From positions 2,852,001 to 2,916,000 of the forward strand of contig CBDDIB010000002.1 of assembly GCA_965228695.1 (NCBI GenBank): a stretch of DNA of 64,000 bases, written 5' to 3'. Shown piece after piece: positions 48,251 to 57,949 of the stretch (the stretch's first letter is position 1; each line of letters opens with the position of its first letter). The DNA comes from JAJFJD01 sp965228695 (GTDB lineage Bacteria; Pseudomonadota; Alphaproteobacteria; UBA8366). Below the pieces are notes generated by a model. That model was given only the letters and a program-made list of their open reading frames with translations, searched no databases and was not told the origin of the DNA. The position numbers were made by a program, and so were the translations under genes.

Positions 48251-50314
48251 ATGGCTTGGTTTATCGGTGTTGACGTCGGCGGAACCTTCACCGATCTGTA
48301 CGCCTTCGATCAGGTGTCCGGTACGGAACACACTTATAAGACGCCGTCGACGCCCGATGATCCCTCGCGCGCCATCCTGTCCGGCCTTGATGCGCTGTGC
48401 CGTAAAGAGGGGATTGCAGCCGCCGACATTGGGCGGCTGGGGCACGGGACCACTGTTGCAACCAATGCACTGATTCAGCGGCGCGGCGCCACCGTCGCCC
48501 TGGTCACGACCGATGGGTTCCGCGATTTGCTGGAGATTGGCCGGCAGACCCGGCCGAAAATGTACGATCTGAAGGCCGACTACCCGCCGCCGCTGGTGCC
48601 GCGGGAGCGCCGGTTTGAAGTGGTCGAGCGCGTGGGGCCGCGCGGGGAGGAACTCGTGGCGTGCACCGATGACGCCGTGCGGACGGTGGTGCAGGATGTT
48701 GCGGCGGCGGATGTCGAGAGCTGTGCGGTCTGTTTCCTCTTCGCCTTTCGCAATCCGGCGCACGAACGCCGTGTCGGTGATGCTCTGCGCGCGGCCTTGC
48801 CGGGTGTCCACGTTTCGCTGTCGTCTGACGTCCAGCCGGAATTCCGCGAGTATGAGCGGTTCTCGACCACCGTCCAGAATGCGTATCTGCAGCCGGTGGT
48901 CACCCGCTACATGGCGAATCTGCGCGATGGTCTGGCGACCCGTGCGCCGCAGGCCGCCATCGGTATCAACCAGTCGAGCGGCGGATTGATGTCCGTCGAG
49001 CGCGCCGGCGATTACCCGATCCGAACGGCCCTGTCGGGACCGGCGGCGGGCGCGGTCGGCGCCGTCCACATCGGCCGGCTGGCCGGACGGCCCAATGTCA
49101 TCACCTTGGACATGGGCGGGACCAGCGCCGACGTCTGCCTCATCCGCGATCACGAGACTGAAATCAGCAACGAGCAGGAAGTCGCCGGCTTCCCCGTGCG
49201 GCTGCCGATGGTGGACATCAACACGGTCGGTGCCGGCGGCGGTTCGATTGCGTGGTTCGACCGCGATGGATTGCTCAAGGTTGGACCTGAAAGCGCCGGC
49301 GCGGTGCCCGGACCGGCCTGTTACGGCAACGGCGGCGACCGGCCGACGGTTTCGGACGCCAACCTATTGCTTGGACGGTTGTCGCCGAAAGGGCTGCTGG
49401 GCGGGACCATGGCGCTGGACCGGGCGGCGGCGGCCACGGCGGTCGAGCCCGTGGCGGATCGCTTGGGGTTCACGGTCGCGAAGACCGCGCATGGCATCCT
49501 CGGCGTTGTGGTCGCCAATATGGTGCGGGCCATCCGCGCGATCTCGGTCGAACGGGGACACGATCCGCGCGACTTCAGTCTGATGCCGATGGGCGGGGCG
49601 GGCGCGCTGCATGCGCCGGATGTCGCGCGGTCGCTCGGCATGCGTGAGATCGTCGTGCCGCCATCGCCCGGGATTCTGTGCGCGGAAGGATTGGTGGTTT
49701 CGGACCTGAAGGAGGATTTCGTCGTCAGCGGCCGATATCCCGTGCAGGACGATGCGTTGCGGGATGTCGCGCGCTCGGTCGATGGTTTGGCCACGGACGC
49801 GCGCGGATGGGCGGAGTCGAGCGCCACTGACGCGGTCCGGCATTCACTCGAGCTGAGTTTCGACATGCGTTATGTAGGCCAGAATTTCGAGCTCCGGGTA
49901 TCCGTCGCGACGGCCGGCGATGTCAGTGCCGGGCCCGAGGTGCCGGACGCGGATGTGCTGCGCCGGCTGTTTTTCGATGTCCACGACAGGAATTACGGTT
50001 TTCACAATCCCGATGACGCCGTCGAGATCGTCAATATCCGCCTGACCGCGCGGGGCGAACTGCCGAAACCGCAGCCGGCGGCCGAAGAGGGGGACCCGGC
50101 GGATGATCCGATCGCCGCGGAGACCCGTTCCGTTTGGTTCGACGGGGACGCGCCGACGGATAGCCAGGTCTTCGACCGGTCGGCGCTGCAACCCGGGCAC
50201 AACATCCCCGGTCCGGCGGTGATCGACCAATTGGACGCGACGGTGCTTGTTTTCCCGGGCGATACGGCACGGGTCGACGGGCAGCGCAATCTGATCATGG
50301 AGTTGGCGCAATGA
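48251..50314 (+). CDS. Hydantoinase/oxoprolinase A subunit (first copy)
   Basis: A 687-residue protein of the ATP-grasp-free hydantoinase A/oxoprolinase family (HyuA/AcxA type). The N-terminal ATP-binding phosphate motif is GVDVGGTFTDLYAFD (residues about 5-19), followed by LGHGTTVATNALIQRRGATV. The central domain has NQSSGGLMSVERAGDYPIRT and TLDMGGTSADVCLI, the second phosphate motif. The C-terminal domain ends near IPGPAVIDQLDATVLVFPGD. Family members hydrolyse cyclic amides (hydantoins, 5-oxoproline) or carboxylate ketones such as acetone with ATP. ATG at 48251 is well placed. The stop overlaps the B-subunit start (ATGA). Confidence 0.93.
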   Translation: MAWFIGVDVGGTFTDLYAFDQVSGTEHTYKTPSTPDDPSRAILSGLDALCRKEGIAAADIGRLGHGTTVATNALIQRRGATVALVTTDGFRDLLEIGRQTRPKMYDLKADYPPPLVPRERRFEVVERVGPRGEELVACTDDAVRTVVQDVAAADVESCAVCFLFAFRNPAHERRVGDALRAALPGVHVSLSSDVQPEFREYERFSTTVQNAYLQPVVTRYMANLRDGLATRAPQAAIGINQSSGGLMSVERAGDYPIRTALSGPAAGAVGAVHIGRLAGRPNVITLDMGGTSADVCLIRDHETEISNEQEVAGFPVRLPMVDINTVGAGGGSIAWFDRDGLLKVGPESAGAVPGPACYGNGGDRPTVSDANLLLGRLSPKGLLGGTMALDRAAAATAVEPVADRLGFTVAKTAHGILGVVVANMVRAIRAISVERGHDPRDFSLMPMGGAGALHAPDVARSLGMREIVVPPSPGILCAEGLVVSDLKEDFVVSGRYPVQDDALRDVARSVDGLATDARGWAESSATDAVRHSLELSFDMRYVGQNFELRVSVATAGDVSAGPEVPDADVLRRLFFDVHDRNYGFHNPDDAVEIVNIRLTARGELPKPQPAAEEGDPADDPIAAETRSVWFDGDAPTDSQVFDRSALQPGHNIPGPAVIDQLDATVLVFPGDTARVDGQRNLIMELAQ

Positions 50315-52035
50315 GCGGGCATCGCGATGAAGCGGGCGACGGACTCGACGACAGCCTCGACCCGGTGACGTTGGAAATCCTGTTCAATGCGTTGCGGTCG
50401 GTGACCGACGAAACCTTCGTCGCGCTCATGCGCAGCGCCTATTCGACGAACATCAAGGAGCGTCGCGATCACTCGACTGCGATTTGCGATCCGGAGGGCC
50501 GGCTGATCGTGCAGGCGGACAGTTCGCTGCCGATCCATCTGGCGTCGATGGTCGGCATGATGGATGCGCTGCGGGCCAAGTTCCCGCTCGACGGCATCGC
50601 GGAGGGCGATCTCTTCGTGGCGAATGACCCGCATGTCGCCGGCGGCACGCATCTGCCGGACATCAACATGGCGATGCCGGTCTTCGTCGACGGCCGTCTG
50701 CTGGCTTTTGTCTGCAATATTGCGCATCACGCGGATGTCGGCGGCATGGCGCCGGGATCGATGGCGGGCGGGATGTCCGAGATCTATCAGGAAGGACTCC
50801 GTATTCCGGTGGTGCGCCTGATCCGGTCCGGCCAGATGCAGCAGGACATCTTCGATCTACTGCTGTTGAACGTGCGCTTGCCGGAAGAACGGCAGGGGGA
50901 TTATTACGCGCAGATTTCCGCCTGCCGCCTCGGCGCGCGCCGGCTGGGAGAAATCGCGGAACGGTATTCCGCCGATGTGTTAAGCGGGGCGTTCGCCGAG
51001 ATCGTCGCCCGGACGGAACACCGCATGCGCGCCGCCATCGCCGACGTTCCCGACGGCGTCTATGCGTTCGGCGATGTGATGGACGACGACGGTCTGGGCG
51101 CGGTCGATATTCCGATCAAGCTGCGCGTCGAGGTTTCGGGCGACCGGGTGCATTTCGACTTCACTGGCACCGCCCCGCAGGTGCGCGGCAACGTGAATGT
51201 CACGCTGAACGCGACGCAGGCATCGGTCTGTTACTCGTTGAAGGCGCTGCTCGACCCCGAGGTTCCGAACAACCAAGGGGTGTTGAACGTGTGCGAGATC
51301 ACGACAGAGCGCGGCACGTTGCTGGATTGCGAGGCGCCGTCCCCGGTGGCCGCGCGCGCAAATACCTGCCAGCGCATCGTCGACGTGGTGATCGGCGCGC
51401 TCAAGGACGCCCTGCCGGATGCGGCGGTCGGCGCGGCGAACGGCGCGAACACGACCGCGGTCTTCTCGGGGCGCGACCCGGCATCGGGACGCGACTATCT
51501 TTACCTGGAAACGCTGGGGGGCGGGTTCGGCGGCCGCAACGACCGCGAGGGCAAGGACGGCGTACAGGTCCACATCACGAACACATCCAATCTGCCGGTC
51601 GAAGCGATCGAGATGGAGTATCCCTTGCGGGTCGTCAGCTACAGCCTGGTGCCGGACTCGGGCGGCGCGGGCACGTACCGCGGGGGCATGGGATTGCGGC
51701 GCGTGGTGACCCCCGTGGATCATGAATGCGTGTTCAACGGTGCGGGCGAACGCTTCCGAAATCCGCCGTGGGGCGTGTTCGGCGGCGGCGAGGGGGCCAT
51801 GGGCCGGTTCGTGCATGTACAAGAGGACGGGGCCGAACGCGGCCTCGAGATCAAGCCGAGCGGGATCGTCGTGCGGCCCGGCGAGCAGGTCGTCGTCGAG
51901 ACCCCGGGCGCTGGCGGTTACGGGGAGCCGGGCGCGCGAGACCCGGCTGCGTTGCGGATCGACCGTCGAAGCGGCAAGTTCAGCGACGCGTACATGTCCG
52001 AGCATTACGGCGCATCGGCAGTCGAGGAAGAATAG
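50311..52035 (+). CDS. Hydantoinase/oxoprolinase B subunit (first copy)
   Basis: A 574-residue HyuB-type subunit. Hallmarks are DPVTLEILFNALRSVTDETF near the start, RDHSTAICDPEGRLIVQADS, LFVANDPHVAGGTHLPDINM and FVCNIAHHADVGGMAPGSM, with the His/Asp-rich metal site. The C-terminal half includes FDFTGTAPQVRGNVNVTLNA, LETLGGGFGGRNDREGKDGV and LVPDSGGAGTYRGGMGLRRV. It works with the A subunit encoded by the overlapping gene. The exact substrate of this pair is not visible from sequence. The next A-subunit gene starts 9 bp downstream, giving a four-gene A-B-A-B operon. Confidence 0.93.
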   Translation: MSGHRDEAGDGLDDSLDPVTLEILFNALRSVTDETFVALMRSAYSTNIKERRDHSTAICDPEGRLIVQADSSLPIHLASMVGMMDALRAKFPLDGIAEGDLFVANDPHVAGGTHLPDINMAMPVFVDGRLLAFVCNIAHHADVGGMAPGSMAGGMSEIYQEGLRIPVVRLIRSGQMQQDIFDLLLLNVRLPEERQGDYYAQISACRLGARRLGEIAERYSADVLSGAFAEIVARTEHRMRAAIADVPDGVYAFGDVMDDDGLGAVDIPIKLRVEVSGDRVHFDFTGTAPQVRGNVNVTLNATQASVCYSLKALLDPEVPNNQGVLNVCEITTERGTLLDCEAPSPVAARANTCQRIVDVVIGALKDALPDAAVGAANGANTTAVFSGRDPASGRDYLYLETLGGGFGGRNDREGKDGVQVHITNTSNLPVEAIEMEYPLRVVSYSLVPDSGGAGTYRGGMGLRRVVTPVDHECVFNGAGERFRNPPWGVFGGGEGAMGRFVHVQEDGAERGLEIKPSGIVVRPGEQVVVETPGAGGYGEPGARDPAALRIDRRSGKFSDAYMSEHYGASAVEEE

Positions 52036-52044
52036 GCGGAAGCC

Positions 52045-54126
52045 ATGAACGAACAGGCGGACAAATCCGCTCGACCGGTCCGGATCGCAGTCGATATCGG
52101 CGGGACGTTCACCGACCTGCAGATATTCGACCGCCGCAGGCAGGACGCCTGGGCGTTCAAGGTGCCGACGACGCCGAGCGACCCGTCGGTCGGTTTCATG
52201 AACGGCATCTTGGGCGCGTCGGAACGATATGGCTTCGCACTGTCCGACGTTGCCCTGGTGATGCACGGCACGACGATCGCCACCAACGCGGTCCTGGAAC
52301 GGAAACTTGCGGCGGGCGCGTTGATCACCACGCAAGGCTTCGAGGATGTGCTGGAAATCGGCCGGCACGTCCGCAAGGAAATCTATAGCCTGAAGGCCGA
52401 AGACCGGTCGGTCCTGATTCCCCGGCGGCGGCGTTTCGGCGTCGGCGAACGGCTGACGGCGGATGGCGGTGTCGAAACCCCATTGGACGCAAAGACGCTT
52501 GCGTCGGTGATCGACCGGGCCCGATCCGACGGCGACGACGATGCGGTCGAAACGATCGCAATCTGCCTTCTGCACGCCTACGCCAATCCGGAACATGAGC
52601 GGGCGGTCGCGGCGGCGGTTCGCGCCGAATGGCCCGAAGTGGCGGTTTCGCTGTCGAGCGACGTGAGCCCCGAAATCCGGGAATTCGAGCGGAGCTCCAC
52701 CACGGTCCTCAATGCCGTCCTCATGCCGGTCGTCGCCCGTTATCTGGAAAAACTGGCGGGCCGCATGCGCGATAGCGCGTTCGATGCGGCGCTTTACCTG
52801 GTCCAGTCCAATGGTGGCGTCACGACGCCGGCGGTCGCCGCCGATCAGCCGGTGCGCCTTCTGCTGTCGGGCCCATCCGGCGGTGCGCTGGCGGTGACCC
52901 GGCTTGCCGAGAGCCTGGAAGAACCGAACCTCGTCGGCATCGACATGGGCGGCACGAGCTTCGACGTCTGCGTTGTGCGAGACGGCCGCAGCACGGTCGT
53001 GACCGAGGGCGATATAGACGGCTTGCCGGTCCGCGTGCCGATGGTTGAGATCCGCACCATCGGCGCCGGCGGCGGTTCGATTGCCTGGATCGATCCGGGC
53101 GGCGGCCTGCGTGTCGGGCCGCAGAGCGCGGGCGCTGATCCAGGGCCGGTCAGCTATGGGCATGGGGGCACGGAACCGGCCGTCACCGACGCCAACGTCT
53201 CGCTCGGCCGAATCGATCCGGACTTCTTCCTCGGCGGCGGGATGGCGCTCGACCAGGCATCGGCGCGGGCGGCGATCGAGCGGCGCATCGGCGCGCTGCT
53301 CGGCATGGATGTGGAAACCGCGGCCGAGGGCATTCTCGCCGTCGCCAATGCCTCGATGGCATCCGCGATCAAGTTGAGCCTGTTCGAGAAAGGCCTCGAC
53401 CCTCGAGACTTCGCGCTCGCGTCTTTCGGCGGCGCCGGCGGATTGCACGCCATCGACCTGGCCGAGGAGTTGAGCGTCTCGCGGGTCGTCTTTCCCAAGA
53501 ACCCGGGCACGTTGTCGGCCTACGGCATTCTTTATTCCGATATCACGCACGACCTGGCGCGATCGCGGCTTCTGACCGCGACGCCCGATGCGTGCGGCGA
53601 TCTTCGGGAAATGCTGGTCGAACTGCGAGCCGACGGCGACCGTGTTCTGGAGCGCGACGGAATCGCGGACGAAGACCGCGAGTTCCAGATTGCCGCGGAC
53701 ATGCGCTATCGCGGGCAGGCTTTCGAATTGCTGGTGCCGTGGCCCGATGCCGCCGCCACCGAGGAAAGCCTCGATACCTTGACCGAAGCGTTTCACCGGC
53801 AGCATCTGGAGCGGTTCGCCTATGACGAGCGGGAGACGCCGGTCGAGATCGTGACGCTTCGGGTGACGGCCATCGGGCGGCTGGCGAAGCCCCAGCTTCG
53901 GCCAGATGAGCGGGGCGGCGGTTCGAATGCGAAATCGATCCGGAAGGTGTTCGTCGACGGCGCATGGCACGCGACGCCGATTTACGATCGCGCGGTGCTT
54001 TCCGCCGACACGCCCATTACCGGACCGGCGATCATCGACGAGGAATACACGACGATCCTGCTGAAAGGCGGGTGGACGCTGAGCGTAAGGGCCACCGGCG
54101 ATCTTGTCGCCCGGCGGGTGGGCTGA
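52045..54126 (+). CDS. Hydantoinase/oxoprolinase A subunit (second copy)
   Basis: A 693-residue second HyuA-type subunit, divergent from the first. The phosphate motif DIGGTFTDLQIFD is near residue 17; MHGTTIATNAVLERKLAAGA, LSSDVSPEIREFERSSTTVL and VGIDMGGTSFDVCVVRDGRS follow. FDRRRQDAWAFKVPTTPSDP at 29-48 differs from the first copy. The clear divergence between the copies argues for an old duplication or separate acquisition, and possibly different substrates. The ATG at 52045 is 9 bp after the first B-subunit stop. Together with the following B subunit it should form an independent enzyme. Confidence 0.92.
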   Translation: MNEQADKSARPVRIAVDIGGTFTDLQIFDRRRQDAWAFKVPTTPSDPSVGFMNGILGASERYGFALSDVALVMHGTTIATNAVLERKLAAGALITTQGFEDVLEIGRHVRKEIYSLKAEDRSVLIPRRRRFGVGERLTADGGVETPLDAKTLASVIDRARSDGDDDAVETIAICLLHAYANPEHERAVAAAVRAEWPEVAVSLSSDVSPEIREFERSSTTVLNAVLMPVVARYLEKLAGRMRDSAFDAALYLVQSNGGVTTPAVAADQPVRLLLSGPSGGALAVTRLAESLEEPNLVGIDMGGTSFDVCVVRDGRSTVVTEGDIDGLPVRVPMVEIRTIGAGGGSIAWIDPGGGLRVGPQSAGADPGPVSYGHGGTEPAVTDANVSLGRIDPDFFLGGGMALDQASARAAIERRIGALLGMDVETAAEGILAVANASMASAIKLSLFEKGLDPRDFALASFGGAGGLHAIDLAEELSVSRVVFPKNPGTLSAYGILYSDITHDLARSRLLTATPDACGDLREMLVELRADGDRVLERDGIADEDREFQIAADMRYRGQAFELLVPWPDAAATEESLDTLTEAFHRQHLERFAYDERETPVEIVTLRVTAIGRLAKPQLRPDERGGGSNAKSIRKVFVDGAWHATPIYDRAVLSADTPITGPAIIDEEYTTILLKGGWTLSVRATGDLVARRVG

Positions 54127-54144
54127 GGTATGGAGGAAGACCGC

Positions 54145-55809
54145 ATGACGACAATCGACCCCATCCAGCTCGAGGTCATTCGGAACGCGCTCGTCGCGAC
54201 CTGCGAACAGATGAGCGTCACAATCTGGCGCACCAGCAGATCGGCGGTCGTCCGCGAGATGCTGGATTACTCCACCGCGCTGTTCGACGCCTCCGGCCAG
54301 AACGTGGCCCAGGCGACTCGCATTCCGGTTCATCTGAATTCGATGGCGACCTGTCTGGAAGACTTGCTGGCCGATCATATTCCCCTGTCGGAATGGCGGG
54401 ACGGGGACATCATCGTCACCAACGATCCGTATTGCGGCGGTCAGCATCTGCCGGACATCTTGGCGTTCCGCCCGGTCTTCATCGACGGCGAAGTCGTCTC
54501 GATCGTCGGCACGCTGTGCCATCATATCGATGTCGGCGGCCGGTCCGCCGGCAGCTACGACCCGCTGGCCACGGAAATCTTCCAGGAAGGGCTTCGGATT
54601 CAACCATTGAAGTTGTTCGACGGCGGTGTCCGGAACGACGCCGTCTATAAACTGATTCTCAACAACAGCCGGGAACCCGAGAAACTCGCAGGCGATTTGT
54701 CGTCGCAGATGGCGGCGCTCGAAGTCGGTGCGACGGAAATTCTCCGGATCGCCGGCCGGTATGGAAAAGAGGCGTTGCAGAGCGCGACCCGGCGAATTCT
54801 CGAACAGTCGGAACAGGCGATGCGGGCGGCCATATCCGCCATGCCGGACGGGACCTACACCTTCGAGGATTTCGTCGACGATGACGGCATTACCGAAACG
54901 GCCATCCGGGTTGCCGTGTCCGTAACGATCTCCGGCGATACGGTCGACGTCGACTTCACGGGATCCGGCCCGCAGGCGGACGGTTCGGTGAACTGCACCC
55001 TCAATATGTCGAAGTCGGCAGTCTATTTCGCGGTGATGAGCGGCGCCGGCGGGAATTTCGCGGCGAACTCCGGATGCTATCGGCCCGTCTCGGTGGTGGC
55101 GCCGGAGGGGACGGTGGTTAATTGCCGGCACCCGGCGCCGGTCGTCAATCGGATGCTCACCGGCCACCGCATCGTGACCACCGTGTTGGGGGCTTTGGCG
55201 CAGGCGGTGCCGGGCAGGATCCCGGCGGCGTATTACGGCGTCAGCTATGTGTATTCTTTGGGATCGAAGAAGGAAGACGGGTCACCCGATGTCTATCTCG
55301 AGATCGAGGTCGGCGGTTGGGGTGCGCATCCGGAGGCCGACGGGGCCAGCGCTTTTTCGGCCGGCTTTCACAATCTCGCCAATTCGCCGTTGGAAATGGT
55401 CGAGGCGAGCCATCCGGTCACGTTCCTGGGTTACGGGTTGACGCCGGACTCGGGCGGCCCGGGGCGCACGCGCGGCGGGCTGGGATTGCACCGGGAGTGG
55501 CGACTCGATGCCGAGCGCGGCGTGCTCTCGACCAGTTTCGAGCGGTTTCGCATTCCGCCCTACGGTCTCGATGGGGGTGCGCCCGGCGCGCCCGGCCGTT
55601 TGCTGATCAGGCGCAATGGTCAGGTTTTCGAAGAGGCGTCAAAATTGTCCGGGTATGAATTGCGGCAAGGCGATGTGGTGCGCTTGGAGACATCGGGCGG
55701 TGGAGGTTACGGTCCCGTAATGGACAGGCCGGCTGATGCGATTGCCGCCGATCTGAAGGACGGCTATATCTCGCCGGACGCTGCCCGGCGCCAGTATGGC
55801 CCAAAATAG
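54145..55809 (+). CDS. Hydantoinase/oxoprolinase B subunit (second copy)
   Basis: A 554-residue HyuB-type subunit. ATG at 54145 is preferred over 54130 because GGAGG (54133-54137) sits at the right distance. Hallmarks are DPIQLEVIRNALVATCEQMS, MLDYSTALFDASGQNVAQAT, DIIVTNDPYCGGQHLPDILA and GTLCHHIDVGGRSAGSYDPL. In the C-terminal half, VDFTGSGPQADGSVNCTLNM and LTPDSGGPGRTRGGLGLHRE correspond to the same elements of the first copy. The length is normal. It completes the A-B-A-B operon. No transporter or hydantoin-related regulator accompanies it here. Confidence 0.92.
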   Translation: MTTIDPIQLEVIRNALVATCEQMSVTIWRTSRSAVVREMLDYSTALFDASGQNVAQATRIPVHLNSMATCLEDLLADHIPLSEWRDGDIIVTNDPYCGGQHLPDILAFRPVFIDGEVVSIVGTLCHHIDVGGRSAGSYDPLATEIFQEGLRIQPLKLFDGGVRNDAVYKLILNNSREPEKLAGDLSSQMAALEVGATEILRIAGRYGKEALQSATRRILEQSEQAMRAAISAMPDGTYTFEDFVDDDGITETAIRVAVSVTISGDTVDVDFTGSGPQADGSVNCTLNMSKSAVYFAVMSGAGGNFAANSGCYRPVSVVAPEGTVVNCRHPAPVVNRMLTGHRIVTTVLGALAQAVPGRIPAAYYGVSYVYSLGSKKEDGSPDVYLEIEVGGWGAHPEADGASAFSAGFHNLANSPLEMVEASHPVTFLGYGLTPDSGGPGRTRGGLGLHREWRLDAERGVLSTSFERFRIPPYGLDGGAPGAPGRLLIRRNGQVFEEASKLSGYELRQGDVVRLETSGGGGYGPVMDRPADAIAADLKDGYISPDAARRQYGPK

Positions 55810-56157
55810 CCTGAAAAACCGCCGTTTCCGAGAACACCGCCGGTCGGCTGGCGGCCGCGAAATCGGACGTTGCCTCGAGCAGAGGTGACATTCGGCTAAG
55901 GCTTCGTTAACCATTCGTAACTAGTATCCGGACATGGCGGACGGCCGATTGGAACGGCGTTTCGACATTGCGTGGGCAGGCGTTTAATGCGTTTTGCCGG
56001 TTCCAATTCGGTCGTCCGCTAATTTCCGCGACAATTTGCCCTAACACGCCACCGCATTTCCCGAATTGAAGTCGGGCGTTGCGCTCCCCATGCTCTATAT
56101 GTAAGGCGGGTCAAAGGATTCAGCCTGACTTGAGGGTGCAACAACACGGCAATTGCC
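55810..56157 (+). other. 348-bp intergenic region with a long inverted repeat
   Basis: No gene is visible. It holds the imperfect inverted repeat at 55937-56010 and probably the promoter of the FNR-type regulator gene. No FNR box or GSR promoter was found in it. Confidence 0.5.
55937..56010. repeat. 19/20-bp imperfect inverted repeat
   Basis: GCGGACGGCCGATTGGAAC (55937-55955) is the near-complement of GTTCCAATTCGGTCGTCCGC (55991-56010), with one mismatch and one bulge and 35 nt between the arms. It would form a long hairpin. It may be an RNA structure, a terminator-like element or an operator; no T-run follows. Confidence 0.5.
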
Positions 56158-56928
56158 ATGACTCGTGGGACGATACTCGATATGCCCAAACGGCATCCCG
56201 GCGACGTGCAGTCTCCATGTTCGGCCTGTACCGTTCGGGACTTGAGCATGTGCAGTGTTCTCGATCCGGCGCAACTGTCGAGCCTGGCGGCAATCGTTAC
56301 CGACATATCGATAACGCCGGGCCAGGCGGTTTTCTTTGAAGGCGATCCGGCCGAACATCTGTTTGTCCTGCGGGATGGCTGTGCGCGTGTTTGCAAGGTG
56401 TTGGCTGATGGCCGGCGCATGATCACCGGCTTTTTCTTTCCGTCGGATATCGTCGGATTGGCTGAAGACGCGACCTACGCCTATTCCTGTGAAGCGGTCA
56501 CGCGGATCAGTCTGTGTCGGTTTCCGCGCGAAGCGCTTCAGAAGATGTTCGTGGCGTTGCCGGTCCTGGAAAAACACATTCTCAGCGTGGCGACGAACGA
56601 GCTTGCCGCGGCGCAGGATCAAATGGTGCTGTTGGGCCGAAAAACGGCCAGTGAGAAACTGGCATCCTTTCTCCTGCTCCTCTCGTCCCGCGCCAAGCGG
56701 CGCCATGCGCGCCAGGACGAATTGTTCCTGCCGATGAGCAGAAACGATATCGGTGACCATTTGGGCCTGACGACGGAATCCGTGAGCCGGTGTTTCACGC
56801 GGTTGCGCAAGCAGGAAATCATCCAATTGGATGCGGCGCATACGATCATCATTCTCGATCGGGACCGCCTTTTGGAGCTAAGCGGTTCAGGCGATTCCGG
56901 CATCGAGCCGAACGTCGCCGCCCTTTAA
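56158..56928 (+). CDS. FNR-type transcriptional regulator (FnrN/AadR-like)
   Basis: A 256-residue CRP/FNR protein. The N-terminal cluster cysteines are Cys21, Cys24 and Cys32 (C-x2-C-x7-C) and a fourth is Cys119 in ISLCRFPR, so an oxygen-sensing 4Fe-4S cluster is expected. The effector domain shows GQAVFFEGDPAEHLFVLRDG; a long dimer helix precedes the HTH, whose recognition part is TTESVSRCFTRLRKQEII with the FNR-type Glu, Ser and Arg for TTGAT half-sites. ATG at 56158 is used; 56182 is possible. An FNR-type box lies 34 bp downstream of the stop, before the universal stress gene. Confidence 0.92.
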   Translation: MTRGTILDMPKRHPGDVQSPCSACTVRDLSMCSVLDPAQLSSLAAIVTDISITPGQAVFFEGDPAEHLFVLRDGCARVCKVLADGRRMITGFFFPSDIVGLAEDATYAYSCEAVTRISLCRFPREALQKMFVALPVLEKHILSVATNELAAAQDQMVLLGRKTASEKLASFLLLLSSRAKRRHARQDELFLPMSRNDIGDHLGLTTESVSRCFTRLRKQEIIQLDAAHTIIILDRDRLLELSGSGDSGIEPNVAAL

Positions 56929-56961
56929 ATACTTCCTGAAACTCGACCGCCTGTCCGGCGC

Positions 56962-56975
56962 TTGAGACAGATCAA
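56962..56975. promoter_or_regulatory. FNR-type operator before the universal stress gene
   Basis: TTGAG-ACAG-ATCAA, one mismatch from the TTGAT-N4-ATCAA consensus. It is 85 bp upstream of the USP start at 57060 and next to a gene for an FNR-type regulator. Confidence 0.65.
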
Positions 56976-57059
56976 TGTGCGGCGGGAGCCGCTCCCCGAT
57001 AGTGGCATCGCTGAACATCCGGAGGGCCGGAAGACGGCTCCTTCGAGAAAGGGTGAACG

Positions 57060-57926
57060 ATGTCATTTCGCACGATCTTGACGGTTTTGAACGGCCGCGA
57101 CGGCGACCCTGCCAGTCTTGAAACCGCTCATACGGTGGCTGCTCCGATGAATAGTCATATCGACGTGATGCACGTACGGCCGGACCCGCGTGGTTATGTC
57201 GATTTCACAGGCGATGCCATGACCGGTGACGCCTATGTCCAACTCATCGAATCGTTGGAGGTGGAAGTCTCGGAAAACGCCAAGGCGGCGCGCGCCCGCT
57301 TCGATGCCTGGGTCGCGGAATCCGGGGTCACCGTGGTCGACGGCCCGGGCGGTTCCGGAAAGGTCACGACGACGTGGCGCGAGCGAACCGGTGCCGAAGA
57401 CAACACCATTGCCGGAGAGGCACGGTTGCGCGATCTGGTCGTCTTATCCGCAACCGGCGAGGAACCCGATTCGATGCGTGCCGGCGCCATCGAGAGTTCG
57501 ATTTTCGATAGCGGCCGGCCCTTGTTGCTGACACCGCGGGATGCGGGCCTCAAAAAAGTCGGTCGCGCCGCCGTCTTCTGGAACGGCGGAACGCAGGCCG
57601 CGCGGGCGGTCGCCGCCGCGCTTCCGCTTCTTCATGACGCGGCGGCGGTCGACATCATGTGGGTCGACGAAGATGTCGAGGACGATTTCATTCTGAACGG
57701 ACTGGACGACTATCTCGCGTGGCATGGCATATCCGCGAGCATCAAGCGGTTCGAACCGGATGAGCGGCTGATCGGCGAGTTGCTGATGGACGAGGCGGTC
57801 GCCGGCGGCGCGGATTTGGTTGTCATGGGCGGTTATTCCCATAGCCGCCTGCGCGAATTCATCCTGGGCGGCGTCACTCAGCATATGCTGGAGGAATCGC
57901 CCTTGCCGGCCCTGATCGCCCACTAG
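57060..57926 (+). CDS. Universal stress protein family
   Basis: A 288-residue double-USP-length protein. The N-terminal half starts MSFRTILTVLNGRDGDPASL and has SHIDVMHVRPDP, but its usual nucleotide site is weak. The second half (about residues 160-288) ends with VVMGGYSHSRLREFILGGVT and QHMLEESPLPALIAH, the Gly-rich ATP-binding signature. ATG at 57060 has AAAGGGTG. The FNR box at 56962-56975 predicts induction by low oxygen, which fits USP genes in alphaproteobacteria. The following small gene starts 23 bp downstream and is probably in the same operon. Confidence 0.9.
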   Translation: MSFRTILTVLNGRDGDPASLETAHTVAAPMNSHIDVMHVRPDPRGYVDFTGDAMTGDAYVQLIESLEVEVSENAKAARARFDAWVAESGVTVVDGPGGSGKVTTTWRERTGAEDNTIAGEARLRDLVVLSATGEEPDSMRAGAIESSIFDSGRPLLLTPRDAGLKKVGRAAVFWNGGTQAARAVAAALPLLHDAAAVDIMWVDEDVEDDFILNGLDDYLAWHGISASIKRFEPDERLIGELLMDEAVAGGADLVVMGGYSHSRLREFILGGVTQHMLEESPLPALIAH

Positions 57927-57949
57927 CGAAATCAAGGAGGAGAGCGCAT

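Noticed and set aside
50980..55167. A 1395-codon minus-strand open frame across the hydantoinase genes
   Set aside because: It is antisense to four clearly conserved genes; GC-rich codon bias leaves few stops on the opposite strand, and no domain is recognisable in it.
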